Below are positions 1-11,393 of a stretch of DNA of 64,000 bases, piece after piece. Under the pieces are notes generated by a model. That model saw nothing but the letters and a program-made list of their open reading frames with translations, was not told the origin of the DNA and did not search any database. Source of the DNA: JAGVSZ01 sp963716855 (GTDB lineage: Bacteria > Pseudomonadota > Gammaproteobacteria > Burkholderiales > SG8-39). The position numbers were made by a program, and so were the translations under genes. Location: the NCBI GenBank assembly GCA_963716855.1, contig CAVQUV010000019.1, positions 512,411 through 576,410 of the forward strand, written 5' to 3'. Position 1 is the stretch's first letter. The number at the start of each line of letters is the position of its first letter.

Positions 1-378
1 CGCCAGCGCCTCGAGGCGATCCTCCACCCGCTGATCCGCGCCGAGACGGACCGGCTGGCGCGGAGCGCGCGCAGCGCCTATGTCATCTTGATGATCCCTC
101 TCCTCGTCGAATCCGGAGACCCGCACGCCCGCTGCGACCGGGTCCTCGTCGTCGACTGCCCGGAGGAGGAGCAGATCCGGCGGGTGATGGCGCGAAGCGG
201 ACTGCCGCGAGCTGACGTCGAGGCGATCATGGCTACCCAGGTCAGCCGTGCGAACCGGCTCGCGGCGGCGGACGACGTGGTGGACAACTCGGGCGACCCT
301 GCAGGGCTCGACCCTCGGGTGGAAATCCTGCATCGCAGGTACCTCGACCTCGCGTCCCGCCGGGGCACCGAGCAATAG
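1..378 (+). CDS. coaE: Dephospho-CoA kinase, C-terminal part (5' end outside window)
   Basis: CoaE phosphorylates the 3'-OH of dephospho-CoA, the last step of coenzyme A synthesis, in the cytosol. The frame is open from base 1, so the Walker A loop and start are missing. What remains is the family's C-terminal two thirds: the lid region with 'LEAILHPLIR', then 'VILMIPLLVESG', and 'VLVVDCPEEEQIRRVMARSG', with the typical RANRLAAADDVVDNSGD stretch before the end. The gene is followed by zapD and yacG on the same strand, the usual coaE-zapD-yacG order of beta- and gammaproteobacteria. The product is certain at family level; only the truncation by the window edge is a limit. Confidence 0.93.
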   Translation, partial: RQRLEAILHPLIRAETDRLARSARSAYVILMIPLLVESGDPHARCDRVLVVDCPEEEQIRRVMARSGLPRADVEAIMATQVSRANRLAAADDVVDNSGDPAGLDPRVEILHRRYLDLASRRGTEQ

Positions 379-511
379 GTCGCTCGCCGGCCCGGCCTTG
401 TGTTGTCACGCTGGGGGAGATCGGCGAGAATCCAAGGACTTACGAAACGCCTGCAGGGGGAGCGACGAGCCCCGTTTCACCGCGCAAGGCGAGCCTGGGC
501 CGCCCACCAAA

Positions 512-1267
512 GTGATCACTTACGAGTACCCGCTGGTCGAGCGCATCCGGACGATGCTGCGCCTCGAGGATCTCTTCGACCGCGCCGGCTTCTTTCTGCA
601 GCGCGGCGAGCCGGAGGAGCACCACGCGGCGCTCCTCACGTTGTTCGAGATCCTCGACGTGGCCGGGCGCGCCGACCTCAAATCGGATCTCCTGCAGGAG
701 CTCGACCGGCAGAAGCAGATCATGGTCTCGTTCCGCAACAACCCGGAGATCGATCAGCAGGTGCTGGTCGAGGTGCTGCGCGACATCGAGCACACCCACG
801 CCGGGCTGTACGGGATGGTCGGCAAGATCGGCCAACATCTGCGCGAAAACGAGTGGCTGATGGGCATCAAGCAGCGCACCGGCATCCCCGGCGGAGCGTG
901 CGAGTTCGACCTGCCCTCGTATCACTACTGGCTGCATCGCGACGCCGCCGCCCGACTGCACGACATCACCGGCTGGTTCGCGCCGCTCTTCCCGATCCGC
1001 GACGGCTCGAGCCTGGTGCTCAAGCTCCTGCGCGAGAGCGGGAAGCCGGCGCGCCTCACCGCGCCCGGCGGGACGTTCCAGCAGATGCTCGGGGGGCGCG
1101 CGGCGCAGATGGTGCGCGTCAGGCTCGCGCTCCAGGCGGACTGCGTGCCGGAGATCAGCGCCAACAAGTACGCGCTCAACATCCGCTTCGTGACCGCGGG
1201 CGCCGATCCGCGCCCGCGGACGTGCGAGCGCGACGTCGACTTCGAGCTCACGTTCTGCACCCTGTAA
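512..1267 (+). CDS. zapD: Cell division protein ZapD (DUF1342/YacF)
   Basis: ZapD binds the C-terminal tail of FtsZ and bundles FtsZ protofilaments at midcell. The 251-residue product matches the family length. It opens with 'VITYEYPLVERIRTMLRLEDLF' (read in pieces) and has the conserved core 'HHAALLTLFEILDVAGRADLK' and 'HTHAGLYGMVGKIGQ', and ends with the beta-rich half 'CEFDLPSYHYWLH' to 'DVDFELTFCTL'. I chose the GTG at 512 because homology starts there; the frame stays open upstream to 248 but that extension has no family character. It lies 133 bases after coaE and 13 bases before yacG, so the three probably share a transcript. Confidence 0.93.
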   Translation: MITYEYPLVERIRTMLRLEDLFDRAGFFLQRGEPEEHHAALLTLFEILDVAGRADLKSDLLQELDRQKQIMVSFRNNPEIDQQVLVEVLRDIEHTHAGLYGMVGKIGQHLRENEWLMGIKQRTGIPGGACEFDLPSYHYWLHRDAAARLHDITGWFAPLFPIRDGSSLVLKLLRESGKPARLTAPGGTFQQMLGGRAAQMVRVRLALQADCVPEISANKYALNIRFVTAGADPRPRTCERDVDFELTFCTL

Positions 1268-1280
1268 CCGCGCGGGACCG

Positions 1281-1484
1281 ATGACGGCGAAGATCCGGTA
1301 CGTAGGCTGCCCTCGTTGCGGCGCGCAGGTGCCGTGGGTGCCTTCGAGCCAGCACCGCCCGTTCTGCTCCGAGCGCTGCCGCACGGTGGACCTGGGTGCG
1401 TGGGCGACCGAGCGTTACCGCGTGGCGGCGATCGAGAGCGACGAAGCCGTCGAGGACACCCCGCCGCCCGAGCCGCCGCAGTAG
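1281..1484 (+). CDS. yacG: DNA gyrase inhibitor / zinc-binding protein YacG
   Basis: YacG is a small zinc protein that binds GyrB and inhibits gyrase in E. coli. The 67-residue product has the four-cysteine zinc site: CPRC near residue 10 and CSERC near residue 32, followed by the conserved 'DLGAWATERYRVA' helix. The acidic proline-rich tail (EDTPPPEPPQ) is also usual. It begins 13 bases after zapD and its stop lies 19 bases from the convergent mutT-thiE stop, so the two transcription units meet here with almost no spacer. Confidence 0.92.
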   Translation: MTAKIRYVGCPRCGAQVPWVPSSQHRPFCSERCRTVDLGAWATERYRVAAIESDEAVEDTPPPEPPQ

Positions 1485-1503
1485 CGATCGCGCGGACGCG
1501 CGG

Positions 1504-2442
1504 TCATCCGTCCCACGCGCCTCGAATCATCGCGAGGCCGTGCGCGCCGCACGACCAAGCGCGCTCGAGGTCGACGCACCGCATCCCCCCCAGCGCGAAT
1601 ACCGGGATCGCGGCATCGCGCGCAGCCCCTTCGAAGCCGTCCCAACCGAGCGTCGGGACGCCGGGATGCGTCGGCGTCGCGGCCACCGGGCCGAGCACTG
1701 CGAAATCGGCGCCCAGGGTTTCCGCGTTGCGCAGCCCTGCCGCGGTGTGGCAGGACGCGGCCACCCAATCGAGCGCGGGGCGAGCAGCCGTATCGGCCAG
1801 TTGCTGCGCCGTGAGGTGGACGCCTTTCGCACCCACCTCGCGCGCGAGCGCGGCGTCGCCATTCACGAGCACGATCGCGCCGCAGCGGTCCGCGGCCGCG
1901 ACGACGCGCCGCGCGAGCGCCGCGAGCCGGTCCCGCGGCATGGCCTTTTCGCGCAGCTGGACGAGGCGCAGCCCCGCGGCAAGGCGCGCCTCGAGTGCCG
2001 CCAGGAAACGCGCCTCGCCGACTTCCGAAGCGTTGGAGATCGCGTACTCGTTCGGCAGCATCAGCGACTTGAGCACCGGCCCGTTCGCCGGCAGCACCGG
2101 TCCGACGGTCAGCGCGGCGAGGTCCTGCCACGCGAACGCCTGGCCCTCGCGGCCGTGCGGCTCGCCGCGCCACGCCAACACCCGGAAGAAGTGCAAGCGG
2201 ACAGTAGCGTGCGGGTAGGTAAAGACGCGCGTGATCCAGGGATACGCGCGCTCGGCCTCGACACCGAGCTCCTCGTGCAGCTCGCGTGCAAGCGCGTGGG
2301 CAGTCGCCTCACCCGGCTCGATCTTGCCGCCCGGGAACTCCCACCAGCCGCCGTAGACCTTGCCGGCCGGCCGCTGCGCGAGCAGCGCACGGCCGTCCGC
2401 GCGGATCAGGATCGCGACGGCAACGTCTATCGTGGCGGTCAC
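1504..2442 (-). CDS. Nudix hydrolase fused to a ThiE/TenI-like thiamine phosphate synthase domain
   Basis: This 312-residue fusion has a MutT-type Nudix domain in residues 1-130 and a TIM-barrel TenI/ThiE-like domain in about 135-312. The Nudix box is intact: GGKIEPGE followed by RELHEELG. MutT enzymes clear 8-oxo-dGTP. In the second half, 'RLVQLREKAMP', 'VLVNGDAALA', 'GVHLTAQQL' and 'LGPVAATPTHPG' are recognisable thiamine phosphate synthase elements. The same fusion is common in Betaproteobacteria, where the second domain's activity is unproven. The start is the GTG at 2442, which overlaps the stop of the ATPase gene as GTGA; the frame is open upstream but lacks homology. MutT activity is likely; thiamine synthesis is inference. 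Confidence 0.9.
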   Translation of the reverse strand: MTATIDVAVAILIRADGRALLAQRPAGKVYGGWWEFPGGKIEPGEATAHALARELHEELGVEAERAYPWITRVFTYPHATVRLHFFRVLAWRGEPHGREGQAFAWQDLAALTVGPVLPANGPVLKSLMLPNEYAISNASEVGEARFLAALEARLAAGLRLVQLREKAMPRDRLAALARRVVAAADRCGAIVLVNGDAALAREVGAKGVHLTAQQLADTAARPALDWVAASCHTAAGLRNAETLGADFAVLGPVAATPTHPGVPTLGWDGFEGAARDAAIPVFALGGMRCVDLERAWSCGAHGLAMIRGAWDG

Positions 2443-3389
2443 CGCTTGCGGCGACCGGAATGCGCGCTGTCGCCTTCGAAGCGGCCGGCGTGGTCGCGCG
2501 CGAACTGCCATGCGACGCGGCCGCTGCGCGAACCGCGCCCGAGCGCCCATTGCAGCGCCTCGTTGTGCGCACGCTCGATCGCGCGCGCGTCGCAGCCCAT
2601 CTCGGCGAGCCAGTGCGCGACGATCGCGATGTACGCGTCCTGGTCGAAGGGATAGAACGAGACCCACAGGCCGAAGCGCTCCGACAACGAGATCTTCTCC
2701 TCCGAGGTTTCGCCCGGATGGATCTCCTCGCCGACGTGCTTGTATTCGAGGTTCTCCTGCATGTATTCGGGCATCAGGTGCCGGCGGTTCGAGGTGGCGT
2801 AGATCAGGACGTTCTCCGAGGTGGCCGCGATCGACCCGTCGAGCACGACCTTCAGCGCCTTGTAGCCCGCCTCGGAGGCCTCGAACGACAGGTCGTCACA
2901 GAAGATCACGAACCGCTCGGAACGGCCCGCAACGAGGTCGACGATGTCCGGCAGGTCGATCAGGTCCTGCTTGTCCACCTCTATGAGACGCAGCCCTTCG
3001 CGATGAAAGCGGTTGAGCAGCGCCTTCACGAGCGAGCTCTTCCCGGTCCCGCGCGAGCCGGTGAGCAGCACGTTGTTGGCCGGGCGGCCGGCGACGAACT
3101 GCCGCGTGTTGCGCTCGACGAGCGACTTCTGATGATCGATGCCGCGCAGGTCCGAAAGGCGGATGCGGTGCGGGTGCGCCACCGGCTCGATGCGGCCGCG
3201 GCCGCCGCGCTTGCGCCACCGGAACGCGATGCCCGCATCCCAGTCCACCGGCGGCGGCACCGGCGGCAGCAGCGTCTCGAGGCGATCGACCAGGCCGTCG
3301 ACGCGCTCGAGGAGCCGGTCGATGCCGGCCGCGCCATCGGGCCCGTTGCTCTTACGTCCGGTATTCCGCGTTGATCTTGACGTAGTCAT
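2439..3389 (-). CDS. DUF815-family AAA+ ATPase
   Basis: The 316-residue product is a conserved AAA+ ATPase of the DUF815 family, role not firmly known. Walker A is GSRGTGKSS near residue 110; Walker B is VIFCDDLSF near residue 160. The region 'IYATSNRRHLMPEYM' resembles sensor 1, and 'SERFGLWVSFYPFDQD' is a family hallmark. A proline-rich segment (LLPPVPPPVDWDAG) precedes the ATPase core. The start shown overlaps argJ by 38 bases; a shorter start is possible because the first 20 residues are low complexity. It is translationally coupled to mutT-thiE. In related genomes it also sits between argJ and mutT. Confidence 0.88.
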   Translation of the reverse strand: MTTSRSTRNTGRKSNGPDGAAGIDRLLERVDGLVDRLETLLPPVPPPVDWDAGIAFRWRKRGGRGRIEPVAHPHRIRLSDLRGIDHQKSLVERNTRQFVAGRPANNVLLTGSRGTGKSSLVKALLNRFHREGLRLIEVDKQDLIDLPDIVDLVAGRSERFVIFCDDLSFEASEAGYKALKVVLDGSIAATSENVLIYATSNRRHLMPEYMQENLEYKHVGEEIHPGETSEEKISLSERFGLWVSFYPFDQDAYIAIVAHWLAEMGCDARAIERAHNEALQWALGRGSRSGRVAWQFARDHAGRFEGDSAHSGRRKR

Positions 3390-4578
3390 AGGAGAGATCG
3401 CAGGTCCATACGGTCGCGCGCGCGTTGCCCCGGCCGAGCACGGCGCGAACGGAGATCTCGGCCTTCTTCATCACGCGCTGGCCGTCCTCTTCGCGGTAGG
3501 CGGGGTGACGCCCGCCGTTCGCCGCGACCAGCACGTCGTCGAGGTAAAGAGAGACGCCGGCGACGTCGAGATCGTCCACACCGGCGTAGCCGATCGCCGC
3601 GAGCAGGCGACCCAGGTTCGGGTCCGACGCGAAGAACGCGGTCTTCACGAGCGGCGAATGCGCGATCGCGTAGGCGACGCGTCGGCACTCTTCCTCCGAG
3701 CGCCCGCCCTCGATGCGCACCGTGATGAACTTGGTGGCGCCCTCGCCATCGCGGACGATCGCCTGTGCGAGCCAGGCCGCGACCTCGGTCACTGCGTCGC
3801 GAACGGAGTCGAACGCGGCGCTGCCGGGCTCGAAGGGCGGGCCGCCTGCGGCGCCGCTCGCCATCAGCATGAACGCGTCGTTCGTCGAGGTGTCGCCATC
3901 CACGGTGATGCAGTTGAACGACCGGTCCGCCGCGTGCGCGAGGATATCCCTTGCAGCGGCGGCGGAGAGCGGCGCATCGGTGGCAATGAAGCCGAGCATC
4001 GTCGCCATGTCCGGCCGGATCATTCCGGCGCCCTTGGCGATGCCGGTGATTGTCACCGTGCGTCCGCCGACGTCGAGGCGGGCGGAGCGCGCCTTGGGAA
4101 CGGTGTCCGTCGTCATGATTGCCTCGGCGGCGTCGAGCCAGGCATCGGCCCTGAGCGCCGTTGCGGCGCGCGGCAGCCCGGCCACGATGCGATCGACCGG
4201 GAGCGGCTCCATGATGACGCCGGTGGAAAACGGCAGGACCTCGGTGGGGCGGCACCCGATTTGGGCCGCGGCCGCGTCGCAGACCTTGCGGGCGCGCGCG
4301 AGGCCGTCGTCGCCAGTTCCCGCATTTGCATTGCCGGTGTTGATCACGAGCGCGCGCACGCCGGTGCCGGCGCCAAGGTGGTCCCTTGCGACGATGACCG
4401 GAGCCGCGCAGAACCGATTGCGGGTGAAGACGCCCGCGACGGCCGCGCCGGGATCGAGCGAGATGAGAAGAAGATCCCTGCGGTCCGGCTTCCTGATGCC
4501 GGCCGCCGCGACGCCGACGCGAATGCCGGCGACGGGATGGAGGCTAGCGGCCTCCGGCCGCGCGAGGTTCACCGCCAT
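3352..4578 (-). CDS. argJ: Bifunctional ornithine acetyltransferase / N-acetylglutamate synthase ArgJ
   Basis: ArgJ transfers the acetyl group from N-acetylornithine to glutamate (and in bifunctional forms uses acetyl-CoA), recycling acetyl in arginine synthesis. The 408-residue precursor is full length. The autocleavage site is visible in 'KGAGMIRPDMATMLGF': the enzyme cuts before the Thr of MATML to make alpha and beta chains, and that Thr is the nucleophile. Also present are 'VINTGNANAGTG', 'VLPFSTGVI' and the C-terminal 'YDYVKINAEYRT'. It lies 15 bases after secA and overlaps the next gene, so it is probably cotranscribed with secA. Confidence 0.96.
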   Translation of the reverse strand: MAVNLARPEAASLHPVAGIRVGVAAAGIRKPDRRDLLLISLDPGAAVAGVFTRNRFCAAPVIVARDHLGAGTGVRALVINTGNANAGTGDDGLARARKVCDAAAAQIGCRPTEVLPFSTGVIMEPLPVDRIVAGLPRAATALRADAWLDAAEAIMTTDTVPKARSARLDVGGRTVTITGIAKGAGMIRPDMATMLGFIATDAPLSAAAARDILAHAADRSFNCITVDGDTSTNDAFMLMASGAAGGPPFEPGSAAFDSVRDAVTEVAAWLAQAIVRDGEGATKFITVRIEGGRSEEECRRVAYAIAHSPLVKTAFFASDPNLGRLLAAIGYAGVDDLDVAGVSLYLDDVLVAANGGRHPAYREEDGQRVMKKAEISVRAVLGRGNARATVWTCDLSYDYVKINAEYRT

Positions 4579-4593
4579 GACGAAGCGTCGGGG

Positions 4594-7416
<2,823 letters not shown>

Positions 7417-7440
7417 CGCGAGGAAATGGAGGGAAAATCG

Positions 7441-7470
7441 AAAAAACGCTAGTCTATCATGCGACTAGCG
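7441..7470 (-). terminator. Terminator-like hairpin with U-tract directly upstream of secA
   Basis: Reading the minus strand, an 8-bp perfect stem CGCTAGTC/GACTAGCG with an 8-base loop (GCATGATA) is followed at once by TTTTTT. This is the shape of an intrinsic terminator for the M23 peptidase transcript. Only 24 bases separate the T-run from the secA ATG, which leaves no room for a promoter between them, so either secA has a promoter inside or upstream of the hairpin or the hairpin works as an attenuator. Confidence 0.75.
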
Positions 7471-7532
7471 CCGCTCTTCCCACTAAGCGGGGAAGGCCGT
7501 GAGCCGGTCCGCGGCAGGAACGGCAGAGCGCG

Positions 7533-8474
7533 TTACTTCGAGGCGGACTGCAGTCCGGCGCCGGCGATCAGGAAGCGCGCCGGGTTCTGGGCCACGCCTC
7601 GATGACGCACCTCGAAGTGCAGGTGTGAACCGGTCGAGCGGCCGGTACTTCCAACCTCGGCGATCATCTCCCCGCGCTTGACGAGCTGGCCCGGCTTGGC
7701 CGCGAGCTTCGACGCGTGGGCGTAACGAGTGAGCAGGTCGCCGCCGTGGTCGATCTCGATCATGTTCCCGTAGGCGGGATGGTATTCGGCGCTCACCACC
7801 ACCCCCGCGGCCGCCGCGTAGATCGGCGTCCCGGCCTCGGCGATGAAATCAATCCCTTCGTGCAGCGCAACCTGGCCCGTGATCGGGTCGATGCGCCAGC
7901 CGAATCCCGATGCGTTCCACGAGCCGCGTACGGGGAGCGCGGTCGGCGTGAGGGTCTGCCTGACGCGCGCGTCGAGCATGCGGGCCTCGAGCACCCCGAG
8001 CAGGTCGCCGCGGGTCTCCATCTGGCGCGCCATGAAGTCGAGCTGGCGACCGAGGTCGCCGAGCGAGAGATCCTGCGGCGGCAGCGCGCTCGCGAGCGCC
8101 CCCCCGCGTCCCGGAATCTCCCCGAAGCGGAATTCGCCCGGGCGGATCCCCGCCGCGGACGACAGCCGCTCGCCGAGGGCGTCCAGGCGCACGAGCTGCG
8201 CCTGCATCTCGCCCAGCTTTACCGCCATGACGTTAAGGTTGTCGCGGACGTAGGCCTCGGTCTTCTGCGACTCCTCGACCTGTGCGGCGCGGACGAGGGA
8301 ATGCAGCAGGGGCAGCTTGAGGTCGGAAGCGTGCCGCACTCCAAAATACGAGATAAGGGAAGAGAGCACGACCACCCCCGCGGCGGCGGCGGCGGTGGCG
8401 GCAGCGACTTGCCGGAGCGATACCTGGATCGTCCTGGCCTTGGCCAACCGGTCGGACAACAGAATAATATGCAC
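7533..8474 (-). CDS. M23-family (LytM-like) peptidoglycan endopeptidase, membrane anchored
   Basis: The 313-residue product has a short cytoplasmic N-terminus, one membrane segment at about residues 20-42 (Ala/Val-rich, ending LISYFGV), a coiled linker, and a C-terminal LytM domain. Zinc-site motifs are present: HEGIDF (HxxxD) and HLHFEVR (HxH). M23 enzymes cut peptide cross-links in the periplasm or regulate amidases. The start is the GTG at 8474, giving VHIILLSDRLAKAR, the N-terminus usual for this betaproteobacterial family; the open frame upstream runs into the divergent dciA region. It lies upstream of secA on the same strand, separated by a terminator-like hairpin. Confidence 0.9.
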   Translation of the reverse strand: MHIILLSDRLAKARTIQVSLRQVAAATAAAAAGVVVLSSLISYFGVRHASDLKLPLLHSLVRAAQVEESQKTEAYVRDNLNVMAVKLGEMQAQLVRLDALGERLSSAAGIRPGEFRFGEIPGRGGALASALPPQDLSLGDLGRQLDFMARQMETRGDLLGVLEARMLDARVRQTLTPTALPVRGSWNASGFGWRIDPITGQVALHEGIDFIAEAGTPIYAAAAGVVVSAEYHPAYGNMIEIDHGGDLLTRYAHASKLAAKPGQLVKRGEMIAEVGSTGRSTGSHLHFEVRHRGVAQNPARFLIAGAGLQSASK

Positions 8475-8498
8475 GCGTCCCCCTACAGTCATCGCGCC

Positions 8499-8936
8499 AT
8501 GCATGCCAAGCAAATCGGCGAGTATCTCGACGCCAGTCCCGGCGGTGACCGGCTGACGTCCCATGCCGCCTGCCTCATCGCGCTCCGGCGTGTCCTCGCC
8601 GAAGCCCTACCCGAGCCCCTGCGGCGATCGTGCGCGATCGCCAACTACAAGCAGGGGAAGGTTATTTTTCTTGCCGAGAACAGCGCCGCAGCGGCGCGCC
8701 TTCGGCTCTTGGCGCCCAGCTTGTTGCAGCTGCTGGGGCAACGTGGACTGGACGTTACCGGAATGAAGGTGGAAGTGCAACCCGACACCCGGCGCCGCTC
8801 GCAACCGGTTGAGGAAAAAAGTCTTCTCCTCTCGTCATCGGCTTGCAGTGCGCTCGCGCGCGCGGCCGAATCGCTGCCCGATGGCGCACTGAGGCAGGCT
8901 GTCGATGCGCTGGCGCGGCGCGGAAACCGGCGTTAA
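8499..8936 (+). CDS. DciA-like protein (DUF721), probable DnaB helicase loader
   Basis: The 145-residue product belongs to the DUF721/DciA family, whose characterised members help load the replicative helicase in bacteria without DnaC. The family core is in residues 15-100: 'LRRVLAEALPEPLRRSCAIANYK' (read in parts), 'KVIFLAENSAAAARLRLLAPSLL' and 'GMKVEVQP'. The C-terminal 45 residues are low complexity. The ATG at 8499 is chosen (MHAKQIGEYL); an in-frame ATG at 8469 is possible. It is transcribed divergently from the M23 gene with only 24 bases between starts, so their promoters must overlap the coding ends. Confidence 0.82.
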   Translation: MHAKQIGEYLDASPGGDRLTSHAACLIALRRVLAEALPEPLRRSCAIANYKQGKVIFLAENSAAAARLRLLAPSLLQLLGQRGLDVTGMKVEVQPDTRRRSQPVEEKSLLLSSSACSALARAAESLPDGALRQAVDALARRGNRR

Positions 8937-9036
8937 ATAATTCACACCGCGCCTGCGCGACATCCGCGCGGGGCACGTGTCTTGCCGAAGCGCGGAAACG
9001 GGAGAATTCGGAACGTCCGCCGCGGGGCGAGCGTCT

Positions 9037-9951
9037 TCAGGCCGACTGCGCGAACAACCGGGCGAGCCCGGCGGGCGCGTCCTTGGCCTTGTGGAAGCTC
9101 GCGATCTCCCAGGCTTCCGTGTCGGCCAGGGTCGCCCGCAGCAGCTGGTTGTTCAGGGCGTGGCCCGACTTGTGCGCCGAGAAGGCGCCGAGGAGCGGAT
9201 GCCCGACGAGATAGAGGTCGCCGATCGCGTCGAGCACCTTGTGCTTCACGAACTCGTCCGCGTAACGCAGGCCGTCGGTATTCAGCACGCGGTACTCGTC
9301 GAGCACCACCGCGTTGTCAAGGCTGCCGCCGAGGGCGAGGCCGGCACCCCGCAAGGCCTCAACGTCCTGCGAGAATCCGAAGGTGCGCGCGCGCGCGACC
9401 TCCTTTGCGTATGAGGTCTCCGCGAAATCGAGCGTGAGCGACTGGCTGGACCGCTCGAAGACCGGGTGGTCAAACACGATCGAGAAGGAGACCCGGAAGC
9501 CGTCGAACGGGTCGAAGCGCGCCCATTTGTCGCCGTCACGCACCTCGATCGGCTTGCGGATCCGGAAGAAGCGCTTCGGCGCACGCTGCTCCTCGATCCC
9601 GGCGGTCTGCAGGAGATAGACGAACGGGCTCGCGCTGCCGTCCAGAATCGGCACCTCGGGACCGTCGAGGTCGACATACAGATTGTCGATCCCTAGGCCG
9701 GCAAGCGCCGACATCAGGTGCTCGACCGTTGCGACCTTCGCTCCGCCGCCCTCGAGCGCGCTGCAGAGACGCGTGTCGGTGACGGCACGCGCATCGGCGC
9801 GGATGTCGACCGGCTGCGCCAGATCGACACGGCGGAACACGATGCCGGTGTCGACGTGGGCCGGGCGCAACGTCATCGCGACCTTGCGCCCCATGTGCAG
9901 CCCGACGCCGGACGCCTTGATCACCGACTTGATTGTGCGTTGTCTCAGCAT
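9037..9951 (-). CDS. lpxC: UDP-3-O-acyl-N-acetylglucosamine deacetylase LpxC
   Basis: LpxC is the zinc deacetylase that commits to lipid A synthesis, in the cytosol. The 304-residue product is the usual length. Zinc ligands are in VEHLMSAL and in KHKVLDAIGDL (His and Asp), and the catalytic base region HKSGHALNNQLL is present. The start is MLRQRTIKSVIKASGVGLH at 9951, the standard N-terminus; the frame is open further upstream without homology. It follows ftsZ by about 175 bases on the same strand, the normal end of the betaproteobacterial dcw cluster. Confidence 0.97.
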   Translation of the reverse strand: MLRQRTIKSVIKASGVGLHMGRKVAMTLRPAHVDTGIVFRRVDLAQPVDIRADARAVTDTRLCSALEGGGAKVATVEHLMSALAGLGIDNLYVDLDGPEVPILDGSASPFVYLLQTAGIEEQRAPKRFFRIRKPIEVRDGDKWARFDPFDGFRVSFSIVFDHPVFERSSQSLTLDFAETSYAKEVARARTFGFSQDVEALRGAGLALGGSLDNAVVLDEYRVLNTDGLRYADEFVKHKVLDAIGDLYLVGHPLLGAFSAHKSGHALNNQLLRATLADTEAWEIASFHKAKDAPAGLARLFAQSA

Positions 9952-10125
9952 GCGTTGTTCTTGTTGCGCTGCGCTCGTCGGCTTCCCGCTCACCGCGCTG
10001 ATCAGTTTGTCCTTTCCGGCCAAGGGGTTGGATTTTAGCACGCGCACTGGCGCGCGAACCACCCAGGCGCAGCGCGCCGGGGCCCGGTCGGGCGCGCCGC
10101 CCGCGCGCCCGCCCCTCTAGCCCGC

Positions 10126-11277
10126 CTAGTCCGCCTGCTTCCGCAGGAACGCCGGGATGTCGTAGCGGTCCACGCCGCTTGCGGTAAGCGCCTCGACGGT
10201 CGAGTTGCGGTTCTTCCGGAACACCGCCGGAGCATTGTCGAGCGCGGCGTAGTCCACCGTGGCCACGGGCTGGTTGTCGGTACCGGTCCGCTGGACGACG
10301 AGTTGCGGCTTCTGGCTGCGCGCCATCTCGCGCACGCCCAGGCCGGTGGCGACCACGGTCACGCGCAGGTTGTCGCCCATCTCCTCGTCGTAGACGGCAC
10401 CGAAGATGATGTGCGAGTCCTCGGCGGCGAAGCTCTGGACGGTGCGCATCACCTCGTGCACCTCGCGCATCTTCAGCCCGTCGCTCGCGGTGATGTTCAC
10501 GACGACGCCGCGTGCGCCCGAGAGGTTCACCCCCTCGAGCAGCGGGCTCGCCACCGCCTGCTCCGCGGCCACGCGCGCCCGATCGATGCCCGCGGCGTAC
10601 GCCGAGCCCATCATCGCCATGCCCATCTCGGCCATCACGGTGCGCACGTCCTCGAAGTCGACGTTGACGAGGCCCGGGCAGTTGATGATCTCCGAGATCC
10701 CGGCCACGGCATTGTGCAGGACGTCGTCCGCGGCGCGGAACGCGTCCTTCATCGACACGTCCTCGCCGAGCACGTCGATCAGCTTCTCGTTGAGGATCAC
10801 GATCAGCGAGTCGACGTGCTCCGAGAGCGATTCGAGCCCCGCGTCCGCGATGCGCATGCGCCGGCCTTCGAACGCGAACGGCTTGGTCACCACCGCGACC
10901 GTCAGGATGCCCATCTCGCGCGCGATCTCGGCCACGACCGGCGCCGCGCCCGTGCCGGTGCCGCCGCCCATGCCCGCCGTGATGAAGCACATGTGGCTGC
11001 CCGCGAGCGCTTCGCGGATCGCCTCGCGCTGCTCGAGCGCCGCCGCCCGCCCCGCCTCCGGCTTGGCGCCGGCGCCGAGCCCGGTCGAGCCGAGCTGGAG
11101 CTGGTGCTTCGCCATGCAGCGCGAGAGCGCCTGCGCGTCGGTGTTCGCGGCGACGAACTCCACGCCGCCGACGCCGTTGCGGATCATGTGGTCGACGGCG
11201 TTGCCGCCGGCGCCGCCGACTCCGACGACCCTGATCACCGTTCCCGTCATCTGATTGCTGTCGAGGATTTCGAACAT
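10126..11277 (-). CDS. ftsZ: Cell division protein FtsZ
   Basis: FtsZ is the tubulin-like GTPase that forms the division ring. The 383-residue product has the nucleotide-binding start 'GVGGAGGNAVDHMI', the tubulin signature GGGTGTGAAP, the T7 loop NVDFEDVRTVM that completes the GTPase site of the next subunit, a variable linker, and the C-terminal peptide YDIPAFLRKQ that binds FtsA and ZapD. The start at 11277 has a strong ribosome site (GGAGG, about 8 bases upstream). It lies 116 bases downstream of ftsA with a small hairpin between. Confidence 0.98.
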   Translation of the reverse strand: MFEILDSNQMTGTVIRVVGVGGAGGNAVDHMIRNGVGGVEFVAANTDAQALSRCMAKHQLQLGSTGLGAGAKPEAGRAAALEQREAIREALAGSHMCFITAGMGGGTGTGAAPVVAEIAREMGILTVAVVTKPFAFEGRRMRIADAGLESLSEHVDSLIVILNEKLIDVLGEDVSMKDAFRAADDVLHNAVAGISEIINCPGLVNVDFEDVRTVMAEMGMAMMGSAYAAGIDRARVAAEQAVASPLLEGVNLSGARGVVVNITASDGLKMREVHEVMRTVQSFAAEDSHIIFGAVYDEEMGDNLRVTVVATGLGVREMARSQKPQLVVQRTGTDNQPVATVDYAALDNAPAVFRKNRNSTVEALTASGVDRYDIPAFLRKQAD

Positions 11278-11329
11278 TCCATCTGCCTCCTTGTTGCGCC
11301 CGTTGCTCATATCGCGAAAGGTGAAGGGT

Positions 11330-11356
11330 GAAGGGTCAGGCAGCCGCCGACCCTTC
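11330..11356 (-). other. Small hairpin in the ftsA-ftsZ spacer
   Basis: GAAGGGTC at 11330-11337 pairs with GACCCTTC at 11349-11356 around an 11-base loop. The spacer around it is made of short GTGAAGGG/CCTCAC-type repeats in both orientations. There is no T-run, so it is not a clear terminator; it could tune mRNA processing between ftsA and ftsZ. Confidence 0.4.
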
Positions 11357-11393
11357 GCCTCACGCCTCACTCCTCACTTCTCACGTCCATCCG

